A stretch of DNA of 64,000 nt, from positions 5,752,471-5,816,470 of the forward strand of contig NW_023998414.1 in assembly GCF_014805625.2 (NCBI RefSeq), in the 5' to 3' direction. The stretch is from Glossina fuscipes (Eukaryota; Arthropoda; Insecta; Diptera; Glossinidae). Below, piece by piece: positions 24,581 to 36,805 of the stretch. The translations under genes and the position numbers were made by a program. Within the stretch, counting starts at the first letter, position 1; every line of letters begins with the position of its first letter. Below the pieces are notes generated by a model. It saw only the letters and a list, made by a program, of their open reading frames with translations, searched no databases and was not told the origin of the DNA.

Positions 24581-25864
24581 TAGAGAGTTTTAAATGTACG
24601 CAAGTGGTTGTCTGTCTATGCTTAATATTATCAATCACTCAGGAGATGCTCCCCCTGTACGTATACCATAATGTTGGTTAGAAGAAAATGGAGAAAGAGA
24701 GAAAGATATAGAAAATGGCCGCATACTAAGAGCAAGTGTTATGTCTTGTGCATCGCAGTTATGATCGAGCTCACTTTAACCGCACTGAGATGTGAGTTCG
24801 GCAACAAAGTCGTGATAATGGCGACTCTTATCTACTCGGCGACTACTAAGACAGCCCAATACATGCAAATAAATCATATGATTATCTATGATTAGTTATA
24901 CGTGAGGCAGAATATGATTACCTTTTAAGGTTGTTGTCAAAAAAAAACTAATTTTTTTTTTCCTTATGTATCGTCATAAGAGTTAACGTGCCATACAAAT
25001 AGGCAATAAGTCATCGATTGAAACAAACGTTAATCAGATGAAAAGTTTAAAGTAGACAAGCTTACATAGTATACAAGGGTAACGCTGTAAGCGTTCCCTG
25101 GCCTTTGTCTTGCAATATAAAGCATTCTATACCGAAAACTTTCCACACTCTTACGAAGAAATTTTCACTTAAAGCCATTCAAAATGTTTGCTACAACTGG
25201 TCACCTTGTTAATATGAGTAAATGAAACCGCATAAAAAAAAATAAAACATAAGTGAAGAATAATTGCCTGAAAATAGAAATTTGACATATGCCGTTAATT
25301 AACATATTTCTGTTTAATACCACCACTAAAGAATTTTTTTTTTTTTTTTTCGCAACCACAACGATAAAAATTAGAAAAAAACATATAAATAAATAAAATA
25401 TATTTTCGGAACTTTTTTACCAAAGAAGAAGAAATCTATGAAACCATAAACAAGAAAGGGGGAATAATTGCTCATCTCTTATAGTCGTTACTACGTGGAC
25501 GAGGCTTAGTTTGAGCCAAATATTCTGTATAGGCGCAAGACCTTGGTAAGGCGAACTTTGACGTAATTCGCTATCAAATATTCCGCCAGGCGCCGAATTT
25601 CATTATAACTTTATTTATTCATTTGTTTTTATTTATTCATTTATTTCATAAAAAATGTTTTGGATTTTCTTGCAATGTTTTGTTTTTTTCTCCTTTTTTT
25701 TTGACGTTTTAAGTGCAGGATCCTTCTCTTCTCCCATTTTATTATTTTATTCAAACATCTGACATATTAACCTTAACACATTGTTTAGGCAACATGACAT
25801 CGATAAATGAGAAAGCGATAAAATTGAAATCGAAAGATAGTAAAATTTTCTTTTTGCTTATTCT

Positions 25865-26035
25865 CTATATTGGTTGCGGTACAAAGGCATATTAACTTTG
25901 TGAGGATGTATGCAACATCCAGGAGAAATTGAGATAGACCCGTCTCTCATTAAACCGATTGCGACAGGATCATTCTCTGAAACGATTTAAGCTTGTCCGT
26001 CCGCCTGTACGCCTCGTTTTTTGTCGCCATTAGGG
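25865..26035 (-). repeat. GTCY-family copy, truncated
   Basis: Reversed tail (CATATTAACTTTGTGAGGAT, GTATGCAACATCCAGGAG), CTCTGAAACGATTTAAGC and GTCCGTCCGCCTGTACG. Confidence 0.5.
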
Positions 26036-27061
26036 ACGGGCAGTAAGCTTTGTTTTTCTTTTTGTTATCATTTTGATGTAACGTTTACTTATTGTACCTT
26101 AATTAATTAAAAAAAAAAAAAAAAAGAAAAAAAGGAGAAAATACCAATACATAAAATAAATAAAGGCGTGTCCAAGATAATGTTCACTCGATACCATTAA
26201 GAAACAATTTTACCGATTACATATAGAAATTGAGCCTAATCTCCAATATGACCGATCAGCCAGTTGAAGACTTATCAACTAAGTTTAAGCTTACTAAAGG
26301 TCTTGCATATGAAATGTGCTCGATTTTCGCGCTTAAAGATGAATACGGAACTTCAATATAAGTAAGTATTTGAAAAGTATTTCCAAAGTGCCTTTTGAAT
26401 ATCAAAAAAAAAAAAAAAAAAAAAAACAAACGAGCCTCTTAATCACTCAAACATTCAACTTCAGATGTTCTGAGGTTCAATTATAAATCCAGCTGGGAAA
26501 AATCAAGAAACCATAACAAACATAATGAATGCTATGGTAACAAATTGCTTAATGGAATTTAGTTTGCAACATACATACATGCAAGTAAGGGGTGTTTTCT
26601 CCCTTTCGCACGCAATCTCCGTCTTTTCGCTGGAAAAGGGGTTTCAAAATTTTAATTCTTCCTCTTTTGCAAATTAGGAGATGACAGATAATTTGTTAAA
26701 AAAAAAAATAAAAAATAAAAAAAACAAAGCGAAAAAAGCTCGCTTCAACTAAGTATAGATTATGGAACAATAGACGCAAGTGATTAAAATACCGCCCAAA
26801 TAAAGTACAAAAGAACGGAGGGAGGCACAGCGACATACATAAGTATGTATAAATTTCAACGAAAGCTGCGTACAATGCCTGACATGCGTCATCCGTTTAA
26901 TTGGAAAATATTTACTTAAAAAAATGCAAAAAAAAAAATATCGAGACTCACCATATTTGACTGCGCAAGCGTAAAAAAAAAAAAAAAAAAAAAAAAATGA
27001 GGACTAAGCATGCAGTGCTGTAAGTTGGTTCATAGCATTTTACAGCTGCTATCTTTTGATT

Positions 27062-27065
<4 letters not shown>

Positions 27066-27097
<32 letters not shown>
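27066..27097. repeat. (TA)n microsatellite
   Basis: About 15 TA units. Confidence 0.9.
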
Positions 27098-27102
<5 letters not shown>

Positions 27103-28393
27103 AAAAAACAAAGAACGAAAGGAAAAGGAATTTATTACAAAACAGGCAACACGAAATGAAACGAAAAAGGTTGAAATTGCTTTTTGCTGATTAATAACCA
27201 GCATTAACGCAAAATTTACATAAACCAGAAAAAAAAAAAGAAAAGAAGAAAAGAAGAAAATTAAAAATTCATACATTTACTGGTTAAAGTCACACAATCT
27301 ACAGGGTAACAGCTGGACTCTGTTTCTTTTTTTTTTGTTTTTGTTTTTTTTTCTGGTAGGAGAAATTATAAGAAAATTATTAGTTACGCTTAATATATTC
27401 GAAGAATGTTTCAAAAATGCTTTCATCTTTACATGTACGAACATCGATAGCTAAGTACTCGAAAGCCAGTTGAATATATATAAAAACGATTACTAGAACA
27501 AATCAATAGAAAAAAATACAAAGAAAAAAAAAAAAATCCTTCAAGAGCAAGCAAAACGATACCCCTATTAGACCTATTTCATTAGGTGGTTAAATAAGTT
27601 TTTATACTTAACTACTACTGCTACTGCTACTACTACTACCACTACGACGCGTTTTAATACTTAGGCTTTCCTAGTGCATGCTTAATAAAGTGGAAAATAA
27701 TTACGAAAAAACTCTTTCTGTCCTGTGTCGATTTTGCTCTCGTCTTCTCTCTGTCGGTCTTTTTCTTTATTTTCAGTTAGTTACTGCGCCCAACGAATAC
27801 GAAGGAATTATTATCTTTTTCGCTCTAACCGACCGATGGGAATATGAAAAGAAAGAACAAATCATTTTTTAGACTCTACACTATAAAGGCGTAGACAAGG
27901 GTATCTGAAGTTGTTTGGATCCACGTAACATCTACAACGACTTTCTTTTTTGATGTTTATTTTTTCTATCTATAACCTATCATTCAGATGATATACCCTT
28001 TACGTGTAGCACGGTCAGATCGGATTAGATAGAAGTAGCAGGAGAGATAGAGAGAGAGAATGGGCTTAAAGCCTTCTTGTCCTTCTGTCTACTATTTTCC
28101 TATAAGTTTTTGTGCTTACATTAATGCAATATAATACATTGACAGGGTTTGGTCCAAGGAAGAATTCTATTCAAAAATTTTCCCATATATACGAATATTC
28201 GGCAAATATAGCTTTGTTTTAAAGAAAGTCGTTATATGAAAGAAGAAAATGTCATTTCTGATAATTCTCAAGAAAAATTGATGAAAACTGTTACGTACAT
28301 ACATACATACTACCAAATGCTAAATAGATTGGTAAAAACTTTGAATGGCATGGAAACGCATATCCAACCCACTCCTATAGAATTATTCTACAA

Positions 28394-28400
<7 letters not shown>

Positions 28401-28431
<31 letters not shown>
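28401..28431. repeat. (TA)n microsatellite
   Basis: About 15 TA units after a poly(A) run. Confidence 0.9.
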
Positions 28432-28440
<9 letters not shown>

Positions 28441-28569
28441 TTTTTCTCTGGCAGCAAGATTTAATCTTTAGCATATTGCCATGAAAGTTGACTATAAATT
28501 TCCTGCGGTAAGTTTGAACTACACAGGCGTCTATCGAGCCTCTCATACAAGCTATCTGCAACTAGCTTT

Positions 28570-28728
28570 GCCAGAGAAATAAAGTCCAACGTAAAAGTCT
28601 TAAAAAAGCCTTAGCATCTAAGGCTATCCTGCTATATTGAGAACTCTACCGCACATGGGACTTGAACCTACGATCACCGAACTTGTAGACGAGATTCTAA
28701 ACCTACGCGGTCACTCACGCAGATCCTC
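28570..28728 (-). mobile_element. Second copy of the tRNA-derived SINE, opposite orientation
   Basis: On the minus strand an A box (TGACCGCGTAGG, 28,702-28,713) and a near-perfect B box (GTAGGTTCAAGTCCC, 28,657-28,671) precede a body that matches the 59.8-kb SINE: GTGCGG.AGAG, then GCCTTAGATGCTA, then TTTAAGACTTT, then CTCTGG. No simple tail or clear target-site duplication is visible, so this copy is older or truncated at its 3' end. Confidence 0.75.
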
Positions 28729-30530
28729 TCTAACTAACTAAAGTGAAATTTTGAAATGGAAACAGGCGAATACATTCTAGGACAGAAAAAAAAAGTTAAT
28801 TAGGCTGAAGTGGATTAACTTTTAAGACATCTTCTCACACGACAAAAAATGCCTAAAATTTCATAATCAATTGCGGAAATAAACGATGAAAAAGCATTAA
28901 TAATTGAAGTAAGATTAAGCCAAACAGACCCGTTTTCCCGATTTGCTACTCTTATCGCCACAGTCAATCTACCGGCAATCAGTTTGCCATGTGATTATGT
29001 TTGATTATTATTAGCAGACCAGCTGACGCGGAAGTTAATGGCGATTAAAACCATTTTTACACAATTTTTTTTTTTTTTCGATAAACGAGGTTAACCATAT
29101 TTTTTGAACACCGTTTGAATTAAGATAACTTGCGCCAATCAGTTAAAGTCCAAAAATGAAAACACAATTACACCTCCGCTACCAATGTCTTCCATAGTTT
29201 AAAAAAGACGTTTGCTTTTCCATAACTAATGATGAATATAGGGAAACAATAAATATTTCTTTAAGAAGTAAATTTACTGCATTTCTGACCGTTTAGATCC
29301 ATTTTTCAAACCCTTTCTTATATAAATGCTTCTATAAATAAATAATAAGTCCTTTATATGAACAAAATTCCTCTTATATGGCAAATGTTTAGAAAAAAAA
29401 AAATAAATAAATAAATAAATTAATTACATTAAGTTTAAATCATGTGGTTTTACAGGTTTCATCGAGTCCGTTCGCGGTAAAAAGTTTAGCAAATTTCTGA
29501 CCTTGAATTATGCTAAGCAAAGTGCTGTAGAACATGTAACGATCGGCCTCATACGTCTATAATCGCCTTTAACTTGACTTTTGGCCATCAGCAAGGAGCT
29601 TCCGATTTTACTATTTTTTTTTTTCATTGCAAAATGCATTCCGACAATAATCGAATAGACTGACTTGGTCCAATCCTGTAATCCCTTCCCTATAAGACTT
29701 AAGATAATTATAGCTCATGATTTTTCATTAAATGCCTAACATTGGACTGCAAAAGGTGAGAGCGTGTAGAGTATGCAATTGTCGATCAAGTCCTACTATA
29801 ATATATGAAATTGTCTTATTTTTTTTTTGTTGTTGCGTTTTTCGCACTTTCATAGTCATCATCAATCATCTTTGAGAAATTACTTGGAAGGACCAGTTAG
29901 GCACTTTAAAGTAATTAGTGAAAAATTTACATCTTTATGGACATAGGTAGATGCAAATATTAGGCTTCATATACATTCATTGTCTTTTGTTATTTTCTTT
30001 TTACGTTATTTACCGTTTGATTGATTGTTCATATTAGTTAAGCATTGCCATAAGCGAAGAAAATAGATTTTGAACAATAAAGACACCGTAGTTTTTTCTA
30101 TTTCCTGGTCTATGCTTTGCAAAATTTGTTACCAGATGAAGCGTTCCCATCATATGCGCCTCGCTACGATGGTGTTTCGCTTTGAGCCAACAAGAGAAGT
30201 GTAAATTTATTTCTTTTTTTCGTTTGTTTCAGTTGAAAAAAAAAAAATGTATACGGAATTAGCTCTAGCCATAGGGTTCCTTTTATAGTAAGAGTCTTGT
30301 CGTCACGCGCATTCCTTTTTGAGCAAGAACGAGAAAAAAACCTCGTCACGTTGACGTCATTCTATCTGTTGTAAAATTAATTTTTTTCTCTTTGATTTTT
30401 TTGTTTTTCGGGGACTCATAGTAACGTTTAAGTTGAAAACATCTATGTTCGACTTGTGCTATGATTGCGGTTTTTGTAATCGTCATGCAAGCGTGAGGGT
30501 ACACTAGTCTTTTCCATTTCAATATCCGCA
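28729..30530. other. Gene-free stretch
   Basis: Unique-looking AT-rich sequence; nothing recognised. Confidence 0.45.
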
Positions 30531-30605
30531 TGAGCAGCCGAGTAGGTAAGAATTGCGACTACCAAGTTTATGCTCATGGGGTCAGGTCAATGCGATATGA
30601 CATAC
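30531..30605 (+). mobile_element. Possible decayed head of the same SINE
   Basis: CAGCCGAGTAGGTAAG is close to the SINE A box. A degraded B-box-like GGGGTCAGGTCAA follows at the same 40-base spacing. The body does not align convincingly. It lies just left of the mariner fossil. Confidence 0.32.
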
Positions 30606-30766
30606 TTAGTCGCAGTTACAGTGAGCGCTCAGTCGGTTAAGACGTAACACTACCCGATTGGGCATACAGTCTTTCCGGCCGTCTCTCCTTCCCCCCTTTG
30701 TTCCGACCGTCAACGTATTAGACGAATAGTGGAAAAATTTATTATGAAAGACCGGCCCATTACGTA

Positions 30767-31662
30767 TTATTTAAAGTATTGTCCACCGCTAGCCATTACT
30801 TTTCCTATTCGGATATCGCGGCTTTTTAGATATCTTCATTTTTTTTTTAGGGGACAATCCCTATTCGCCGAACGCGGTAACAGTCAGAAACAAGTGAGGA
30901 AAAAGAAAGCGGAAAAGAAAAAGGAAGATGGTAACCGTAACTTAGGAGGTAAAGCGATGCTGAGACAGAACATGGGCCATCGACCGGAACAATATGGATA
31001 AGCGGAAGGATCAATGTGTGAGGAACACGGCATCTGAAGACGCGGAGTAGTACTTTCGCCGCAATATGCGCACGACCATTATCATGTAGGACGTGTCTGG
31101 AGCAATAATAGGCGCGTTTTTCTCTGGGTGCACGACTCAATTTCATTAATTGTGTACGGTAGCGGAATTCCAGTAATGATTTCATTCAATCACTCTACTC
31201 ACAATACATGACGCTAAACTGATCGCACCCCACCCCAACGCATAGCGTAAGCTTCTTTCCATGGGTACTCGGTTTGGTTGTCTTCTCTTCCATATTACAT
31301 CACTAATGACTGTACGATGCAGGAAAGCCTTTTTATTATGCCTGGCAAGCAGCATTTCACTCGTGCACAATCGCCGTTCAACGTCTCTCGGCTGCAGTTC
31401 ATATGGCGGTCGATTTCCTTGTTTTTGTGCAAGTTCTTCCACTTCCGTGTTTTGGATAGCCTTCGGGCTGCCACTGTGTTCTTTGTATTCCAGGATAAAG
31501 TCATCATTTTTAAGCTTTCGGCATTAACTGCTCTCACTTGAAGCAGCCGCGCGATGTTCTTTTACGAAGCGATCAATACGCCTGAGCTGCAAATTTCTTC
31601 ACGTTGAAGAAGTAAATGAAAAGTTCCCGCAAATTACGCTTATTCGGCACAGAATTCGACAT
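30767..31662 (-). pseudogene. Decayed mariner-type transposase (DD34D class), near full length
   Basis: Mariner transposases cut and paste their own element through a DDD catalytic triad. Reading the minus strand from an ATG at 31,660-31,662, the frames give in order: a mariner N-terminus (MSNSVPNKRNLRELF, then FNVKK.AAQAY), the linker with YELQPRDVERRLCTSEMLLARH and FLHRTV, the second catalytic region (LHDNGRAH, keeping Asp), LFRSMAHVLSQHRFTS, and the terminal KVMASGGQYFK followed by TAA at 30,767-30,769. The pieces lie in different frames and are broken by several stops and frameshifts. The third catalytic Asp codon appears to read GCT (Ala). The 896-bp span is about 140 bp shorter than a typical 345-codon mariner frame, so deletions have occurred. 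I could not define terminal inverted repeats. It is surely non-functional. Confidence 0.85.
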
Positions 31663-31984
31663 TTTCGGATGAAAAAACCAACAGTATATGATGCTGATAT
31701 ACAGAGTCACTAATACTTCAAGTTTATGTAGTTACCGGGTGTCCACAAATGTACAATGTCACGTTTTACATATGGCAGGCAATTTTAATAAAATTCTTTG
31801 ATGGAGCCATCCCTGTCTTGTCAAACCACGGCAACTTATTTCTACTCCTATTACAAAAACTGAAGTCATTGAGAAGAAAATTAATTTTGCCAAATGTGAA
31901 ACACAAAACATCAATGGCTTTCGTGAGAAATAAATCCCCTATTATTAAGAATTGTATTAAGCGAAGTAGTATAGGTTAACTAAT

Positions 31985-32015
31985 AGTCGGCCTTGCCCGA
32001 CTACAATGCTTTTAT
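31985..32015 (+). repeat. Short hairpin repeat AGTCGG...CCGACT
   Basis: AGTCGGCCTTGCCCGACT is a perfect 6-bp stem with a 6-base loop (31,985-32,002), followed by ACAATGCTTTTATTTG. Related copies are at 42,349, 48,478 and 58,120. Confidence 0.45.
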
Positions 32016-32815
32016 TTGCTGGTTTTTGTAGGTTTGTGTAGGTTTAACTAGCGCGCTTTTTCAGCCAATTAAATAATAAGATCTTACCCGTGGTCAGATC
32101 TGCCGCTTAATTGGTACGCTTGTGCATCATATTATTTCCTGTTAAGAGCATTAAAGTAAAAATTTAATTGTTTTACAACTTTTATATAGAGTCTTGCAAG
32201 AAAGGTATGCTATATAGTTTTGATAGCTTTTTTTTTTTTCGTACAAGAATAAATGATTAAGGTAATCAGGGCAGCTGTTGCTAATGATCGCAACACTTAA
32301 CAGAAACGAAATAATTTGCAGCTGCTTAAAAGCAAAATTATTAACTCTCATTAATTTGATCGAGCGTAAGAGAGAAGAGGTCTGTCTGTCCCTCTGACAT
32401 TTCCATAGAGTTTTATGTTAAAAGACGCCATAATATTAAGTAAATATGCGGTCAATTTTTTAAACTAACGTTTAGCAATATTTCATACAAAAGAAGTTAA
32501 TAACAAAAAGAAGAAAATAAAAGAAAGTAAATGAACAAAAAGAAAAACAAAAAAAAAAAAAAAGAAAGAAAAGAACTACAGTGAAAACCTACAACTATGC
32601 ATACAAACGTCAATTCTCAATATATGCCTCAATATATGCTGGTAGGGCAAAATAGAAATGACAGGAATGCGAAACTACTACTCGGTTGACATATTATAAG
32701 GCACCTATCTCATCTATCTGCGTGCGTGCATACCTCCAGACTACCTAAAGCCATTATTCATTTCTTCTAATCCCATTTCCTTACTTCACGAAAGAAACGT
32801 TCAAGTTGCAGTTAG

Positions 32816-32852
32816 AGGGAGAGAGAGAGAGAGAGAGAGAGAGTGAGAGAGT
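32816..32852. repeat. (GA)n microsatellite
   Basis: GA repeat with one GTGA interruption. Confidence 0.9.
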
Positions 32853-33075
32853 CACGGCAAGCCCTTAAGGAGTTGTTTTTATTTTGTTTTTATTTTTTTT
32901 GTTCTCTTTTTTTTTCTTTGTTGTTGTTGTTGTTTTTTTTTTTTTCTTTTTGTTAATGCAATAAGAAACCCATATGACAATCGTTGGCTTTATAAGGGTA
33001 TAAACAACAGGAGGGGTCAAAGGTCATTTGACTTGATAATATCTTTAGTTTTTTAAGCGAGAGTATCTGAAAGAA

Positions 33076-33102
33076 GAAGAAGAAGAAGAAAAAGAAGAAA
33101 AT
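33076..33102. repeat. (GAA)n microsatellite
   Basis: Seven or more GAA units. Confidence 0.85.
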
Positions 33103-33419
33103 GAATAATGAAACGAATAACACACTTTTTTACGAGTTTACTTTAAAGTGGAAGATAAGGAAACGTTTTTGTTTTGTTTTGTACGATTAAGAGAAGGAAC
33201 ACAAATATCAACGACCGCCGCAAGAGATGAGATAAACTAAAAGGTATCATATGGAAACATAACTGTTTTGTCATAAAACAAAATACACTTAAGTTAAATT
33301 TAGAGAAACTCTTTAATTTAATTAAAAAAAAGAAAAAAAAAAACCAAAAAATGTTTCCTTAAAGAATAAAAACTGCTTTAAATTAAATTCTAAATTGCAA
33401 AAAAAAGCCAACTGAAAAC

Positions 33420-33640
33420 ACTATAGCGAAACTCGGTCCACCATTGAATACCCTACACTACTTCGTTTAACACAATTCACAATTCATATAGAAAATTATG
33501 GTTGATTCGAGTCATTTCCGATAGCCGTCTTCCATAAGCCAAGACATACAAACAATACGGGCACAAAGACGAACAGATAGACGGAGAGACAAACTTACCA
33601 TAAAAAATGGGCCTCTATCTCAAGTTCTTCTCCATACAAA
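33420..33640 (+). repeat. GTCY-family fragment
   Basis: A degraded GACR tract (GACGAACAGATAGACGGAGA) and a CTATCTCAAGTTCTTCTCC tail start are visible. Confidence 0.4.
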
Positions 33641-33819
33641 ACCCAATGCACTTGACGTAGGGAATAAAAAATGGGGAAACAAATGCATTTCAAATTTATA
33701 TCTCGTCCATAATTACGAATTAAGGGATATTTTAGATTACGTAAAAGAATAAATACTGTATAAAAAGTTATATGAAAAATGATCACAAAAATAATTGAAT
33801 CAAATCCAGCGAAAACCTG

Positions 33820-33965
33820 TCAGTGGGTAATGAAATTTGTCAAATTTCCTCTGGAACGGCTGGCTTACACAACAGTCAGATGAATGGCTCGATTTTGATC
33901 TATTCAGAAAATCATTCTGAATCGATAGACATTATTAACAAGTGAATCTATCTCAAGGCAGCATT
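33820..33965 (+). repeat. GTCY-family fragment with intact hairpin
   Basis: CAGTCAGATGAATGGCTCG, then the hairpin 33,902-33,923 (ATTCAGAA.../TTCTGAATC), CGATAGACATTATTAAC and CTATCTCAAGG. Confidence 0.5.
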
Positions 33966-36645
33966 GTCGAGGTTGCCGCCGGTGAGACCAAAAAATGGAA
34001 ATGATTTAAAAATGATTTAATGTCTTTGCATGGAACGAAAGCGCCCTTCAAACGTGGGGCGATATCTCACGAATAAAGATAATAAGTTGGATATGTATTT
34101 TAGATCAATTCTTCCAATGATTCCTTCATTTGTTTTGCCAGATTGCGCCAGCTTTGAGTTTAACACTGCGTTCGATCGCATCAGTTGCTGTTAGGGATGC
34201 TATCCAAGGATGGATTCGTTGTACTCGTGAAACTCGTTACCGATTATCGTGCATTGCTTTTTCTTTAAATAAAAAGCAGTAGCTTGCGGCCCTGGATATT
34301 CTTTGAGATTTTATTATACGCCAGATTAGAGTCTACCAATTATTTATCACACTAAGGGCAATCGTTAGCTTTTACTTCAACATATTTTGGCATTGAAAAG
34401 AACAAACAAATGCTACAATATTATTAAGAAGAGCTTTTCCTCGGTTTCAGGCCGAATTCAACTCAATTTCTTAATATATATCTTTCCCTCCACCGATGAA
34501 CATAAAAAGTTTTTTCCTTTTTTTTTTTTTCTTTTTTTTTACTTACATTGCTTAGCATTATTATATGCATACCTTATCGTACACCCATCCGCTTTCAAGT
34601 ACTTTCAAGTTATTGTCGATCGTAATCTTTCGGAATCTCATAGAAATTCACTTCAACGCTATCTTGTTTTACCGCCATGTAAACCCTCTGAATTAACGCT
34701 TGTAATAAAATATCAAATTTCAAATAAATAAATTTTTTTTTTTTTTCTTCGAAGAACGCCCAAATTTCTCACCCATCATTCAACTCCTTAATAAATTAAT
34801 AAAACAAAAACCAAAAAATGCTTTATACATATCGTAGACAGGACATGTAATGTACACTGAAATATTTATTGTGGTGGTAATGGTGGTGATTTTTCTTTAA
34901 TCTCATCTCTCCGCTTATATAAAAGGTGTGCAATTACTTGTTCTTAAGGAATTAAAAACATACTTACACATAGTCCAAAGCATTTCATTCACGAATGTAC
35001 ACTGGGAGAAATGCAACGATAATATCGTAGTTTAGAATCGGCCGCTATTTGTATGCATCAAAAAGTAAAATTGTTTCACGTTTATTGCTGACCTAAAGTA
35101 TATGGATTTTGACAAAGAAAGCTAGCTAATCTTTAATACTCTTCGCTTACTATGAAATAAAATTTCAGAAAAAAATTTACCGCAATTACTATAATCGTTG
35201 TAAGGTAATATACCCTTTAAATCGGGATACGGAAAAGTTTTTTTATTAGGTAAAGAGATTTGCAAACAGACTTGCAGGCGAGCATTGGTAAATCAATTCA
35301 AAATTACGTTCTCCGATTGATCTCTGATCTGCGCAATGTATTTGCGATCAACAGTAGGACAAAGTTATTACACCTACGCGGAAATTAAGTAAATTTCAAC
35401 TACCGGATCAATGTTTAGATTACATCCGATCTATGTAGTTACCGAAGGTTCATTGCTATCGACTTGAAAGATGACTGCAAGCAGTTTGAAGATCAAATAT
35501 AATGTTATATATACTATGTTCTGTATTCGATCGACATCCCGTTTTGATATTTTACTCCCGACATGTTTCTGACTGTTCTGAAGCACTGCTAAGTGATCAT
35601 TTCGAAAGGTATTTATGTTCATTTAAATGACCATTTTCGAACAAATATACGTTAGCGTAGCTTCACTGCGACAACCGTCGATTGGATACGAGGCCGAGAG
35701 CGATTTTAAAGTTATTAATGGTTTTGCCAAGACATTAAAAGTTTAAAATGAAGTTTTTGATGTTGTGATGTTTTCTCCGTCATTTCGAGACATGTAAAGA
35801 GAGAAGAGGCTACGATGCTTTCTTTGATAGGGGAAACAGAGAAAACGAGAGGGAACATTTGCGCTTGGAAGGACAGTTTTATGGTTCTGCAGAAAAACAG
35901 AAATGCTTGCCCAAAGAAGGGCTGCGGTGCTGCCATTTGTTAGTAATTTTCCAAAATAATTGGTTTTCAAAGTCCACTTAATCACCCCTTCAAAAAGTTG
36001 TCATAAAGTTGTCTTTTTTTTTAGACTTATACAGTGTTAATAGGGGAAATATTCCACTTCCATCTCTTTTTTTTTGTTTAGGTCTAATGTCACAAAATTA
36101 ATAGCGAATCAAACGACCAAGTTTTGTAAATCTAATTAAAAGAGACAATAAAATATGAATAATTTCAAGATACATTATCCTGGATTAATGTAAACTTTCG
36201 AATCGATTAAGCCAACATCAACACGTGCTTCCATCGTTTTGCGCTGCTCCATATAAAGATACAAATCATGCTAACCCAATTCTAAAAATAACTGAGCATA
36301 ATTAATCAGTAAACGTTCGGATGATATCTCAGACCCGAAGAAAGTTTGCAAGTTTTCGATTTTTACGAACTGTGTAAACATAGGAATTGTATGTCTATTC
36401 AACGTAAATAAAAAGAGTCGTTAAATTTATAAATTTTTTGGAAAAAATATTTATTTTGTATTTCATTATAGTAATTTTTTAATGAATATTTTTAAATCTT
36501 TATTTAATTTTTTCTTATGTTTATTATATTTATTAGTTTTTACAGCACAACTAAGTCACTTTCACCTGGCAATGCTTTTCTCCTCACCGGAGAGTCACAT
36601 TTCATTTCTATAACTCTCTTATTTGAAACTTATTTCTAATATTTT
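33966..36645. other. Gene-free stretch upstream of the candidate promoter
   Basis: 34.0-34.3 and 35.7-36.0 kb are less AT-rich and look unique, but give no recognisable protein or RNA. The 114-codon frame at 34,387-34,731 runs through a poly(T) tract and is not credible. Confidence 0.4.
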
Positions 36646-36805
36646 CCTCTCTCTCCCTCTCTGTCTCTCACTCTCTCTCCTCGGCACTTTATGATTAAAT
36701 GGTCGGCAAGCAAAGTGATCAGACATTGTGAGCGAAACTTTAGATACAATTTTTCATAGAACTTTTGTAGTCAGTTGAGCGCGATTATTCATGAAGAGGA
36801 GTTTA
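36646..36805 (+). promoter_or_regulatory. Candidate core promoter: GAGA tract, Inr and DPE-like motif
   Basis: A CT/GA-rich tract at about 36,646-36,681 holds several GAGAG-type sites. A perfect arthropod initiator, TCAGTT, lies at 36,771-36,776 with its A (+1) at 36,773. AGTTTA at 36,800-36,805 sits exactly at +28 to +33, where a downstream promoter element (RGWYV) is expected; it misses the last position of the core. GAGA sites about 100 bp upstream of an Inr+DPE are typical of paused fly promoters. It would give a leader of about 770 bases if unspliced. Each motif alone is common, so only the spacing argues for it. Confidence 0.38.

Larger units (their letters stand above)
24581..28569. 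other. Gene-free stretch
   Basis: Apart from one truncated GTCY copy, (TA)n tracts and poly(A) runs (26,403-26,426; 26,974-26,997), no feature is recognised. Confidence 0.5.
31663..33419. other. Gene-free stretch right of the mariner fossil
   Basis: TACCGGGTGTCCACAAATG at 31,734 looks like a mariner-type terminal repeat but points away from the fossil on its left. A GTCGG hairpin copy, (GA)n, (GAA)n and poly(A/T) runs follow. Confidence 0.4.

Noticed and set aside
26460..26500. B-box-like GAGGTTCAATTAT near a poly(A) run
   Set aside because: No convincing A box upstream.
31261..31541. Plus-strand frames of about 88 codons
   Set aside because: Antisense to the mariner fossil, whose minus-strand motifs explain the locus.
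34387..34731. 114-codon plus-strand frame
   Set aside because: Runs through a poly(T) tract (Phe run) and has no recognisable motif.
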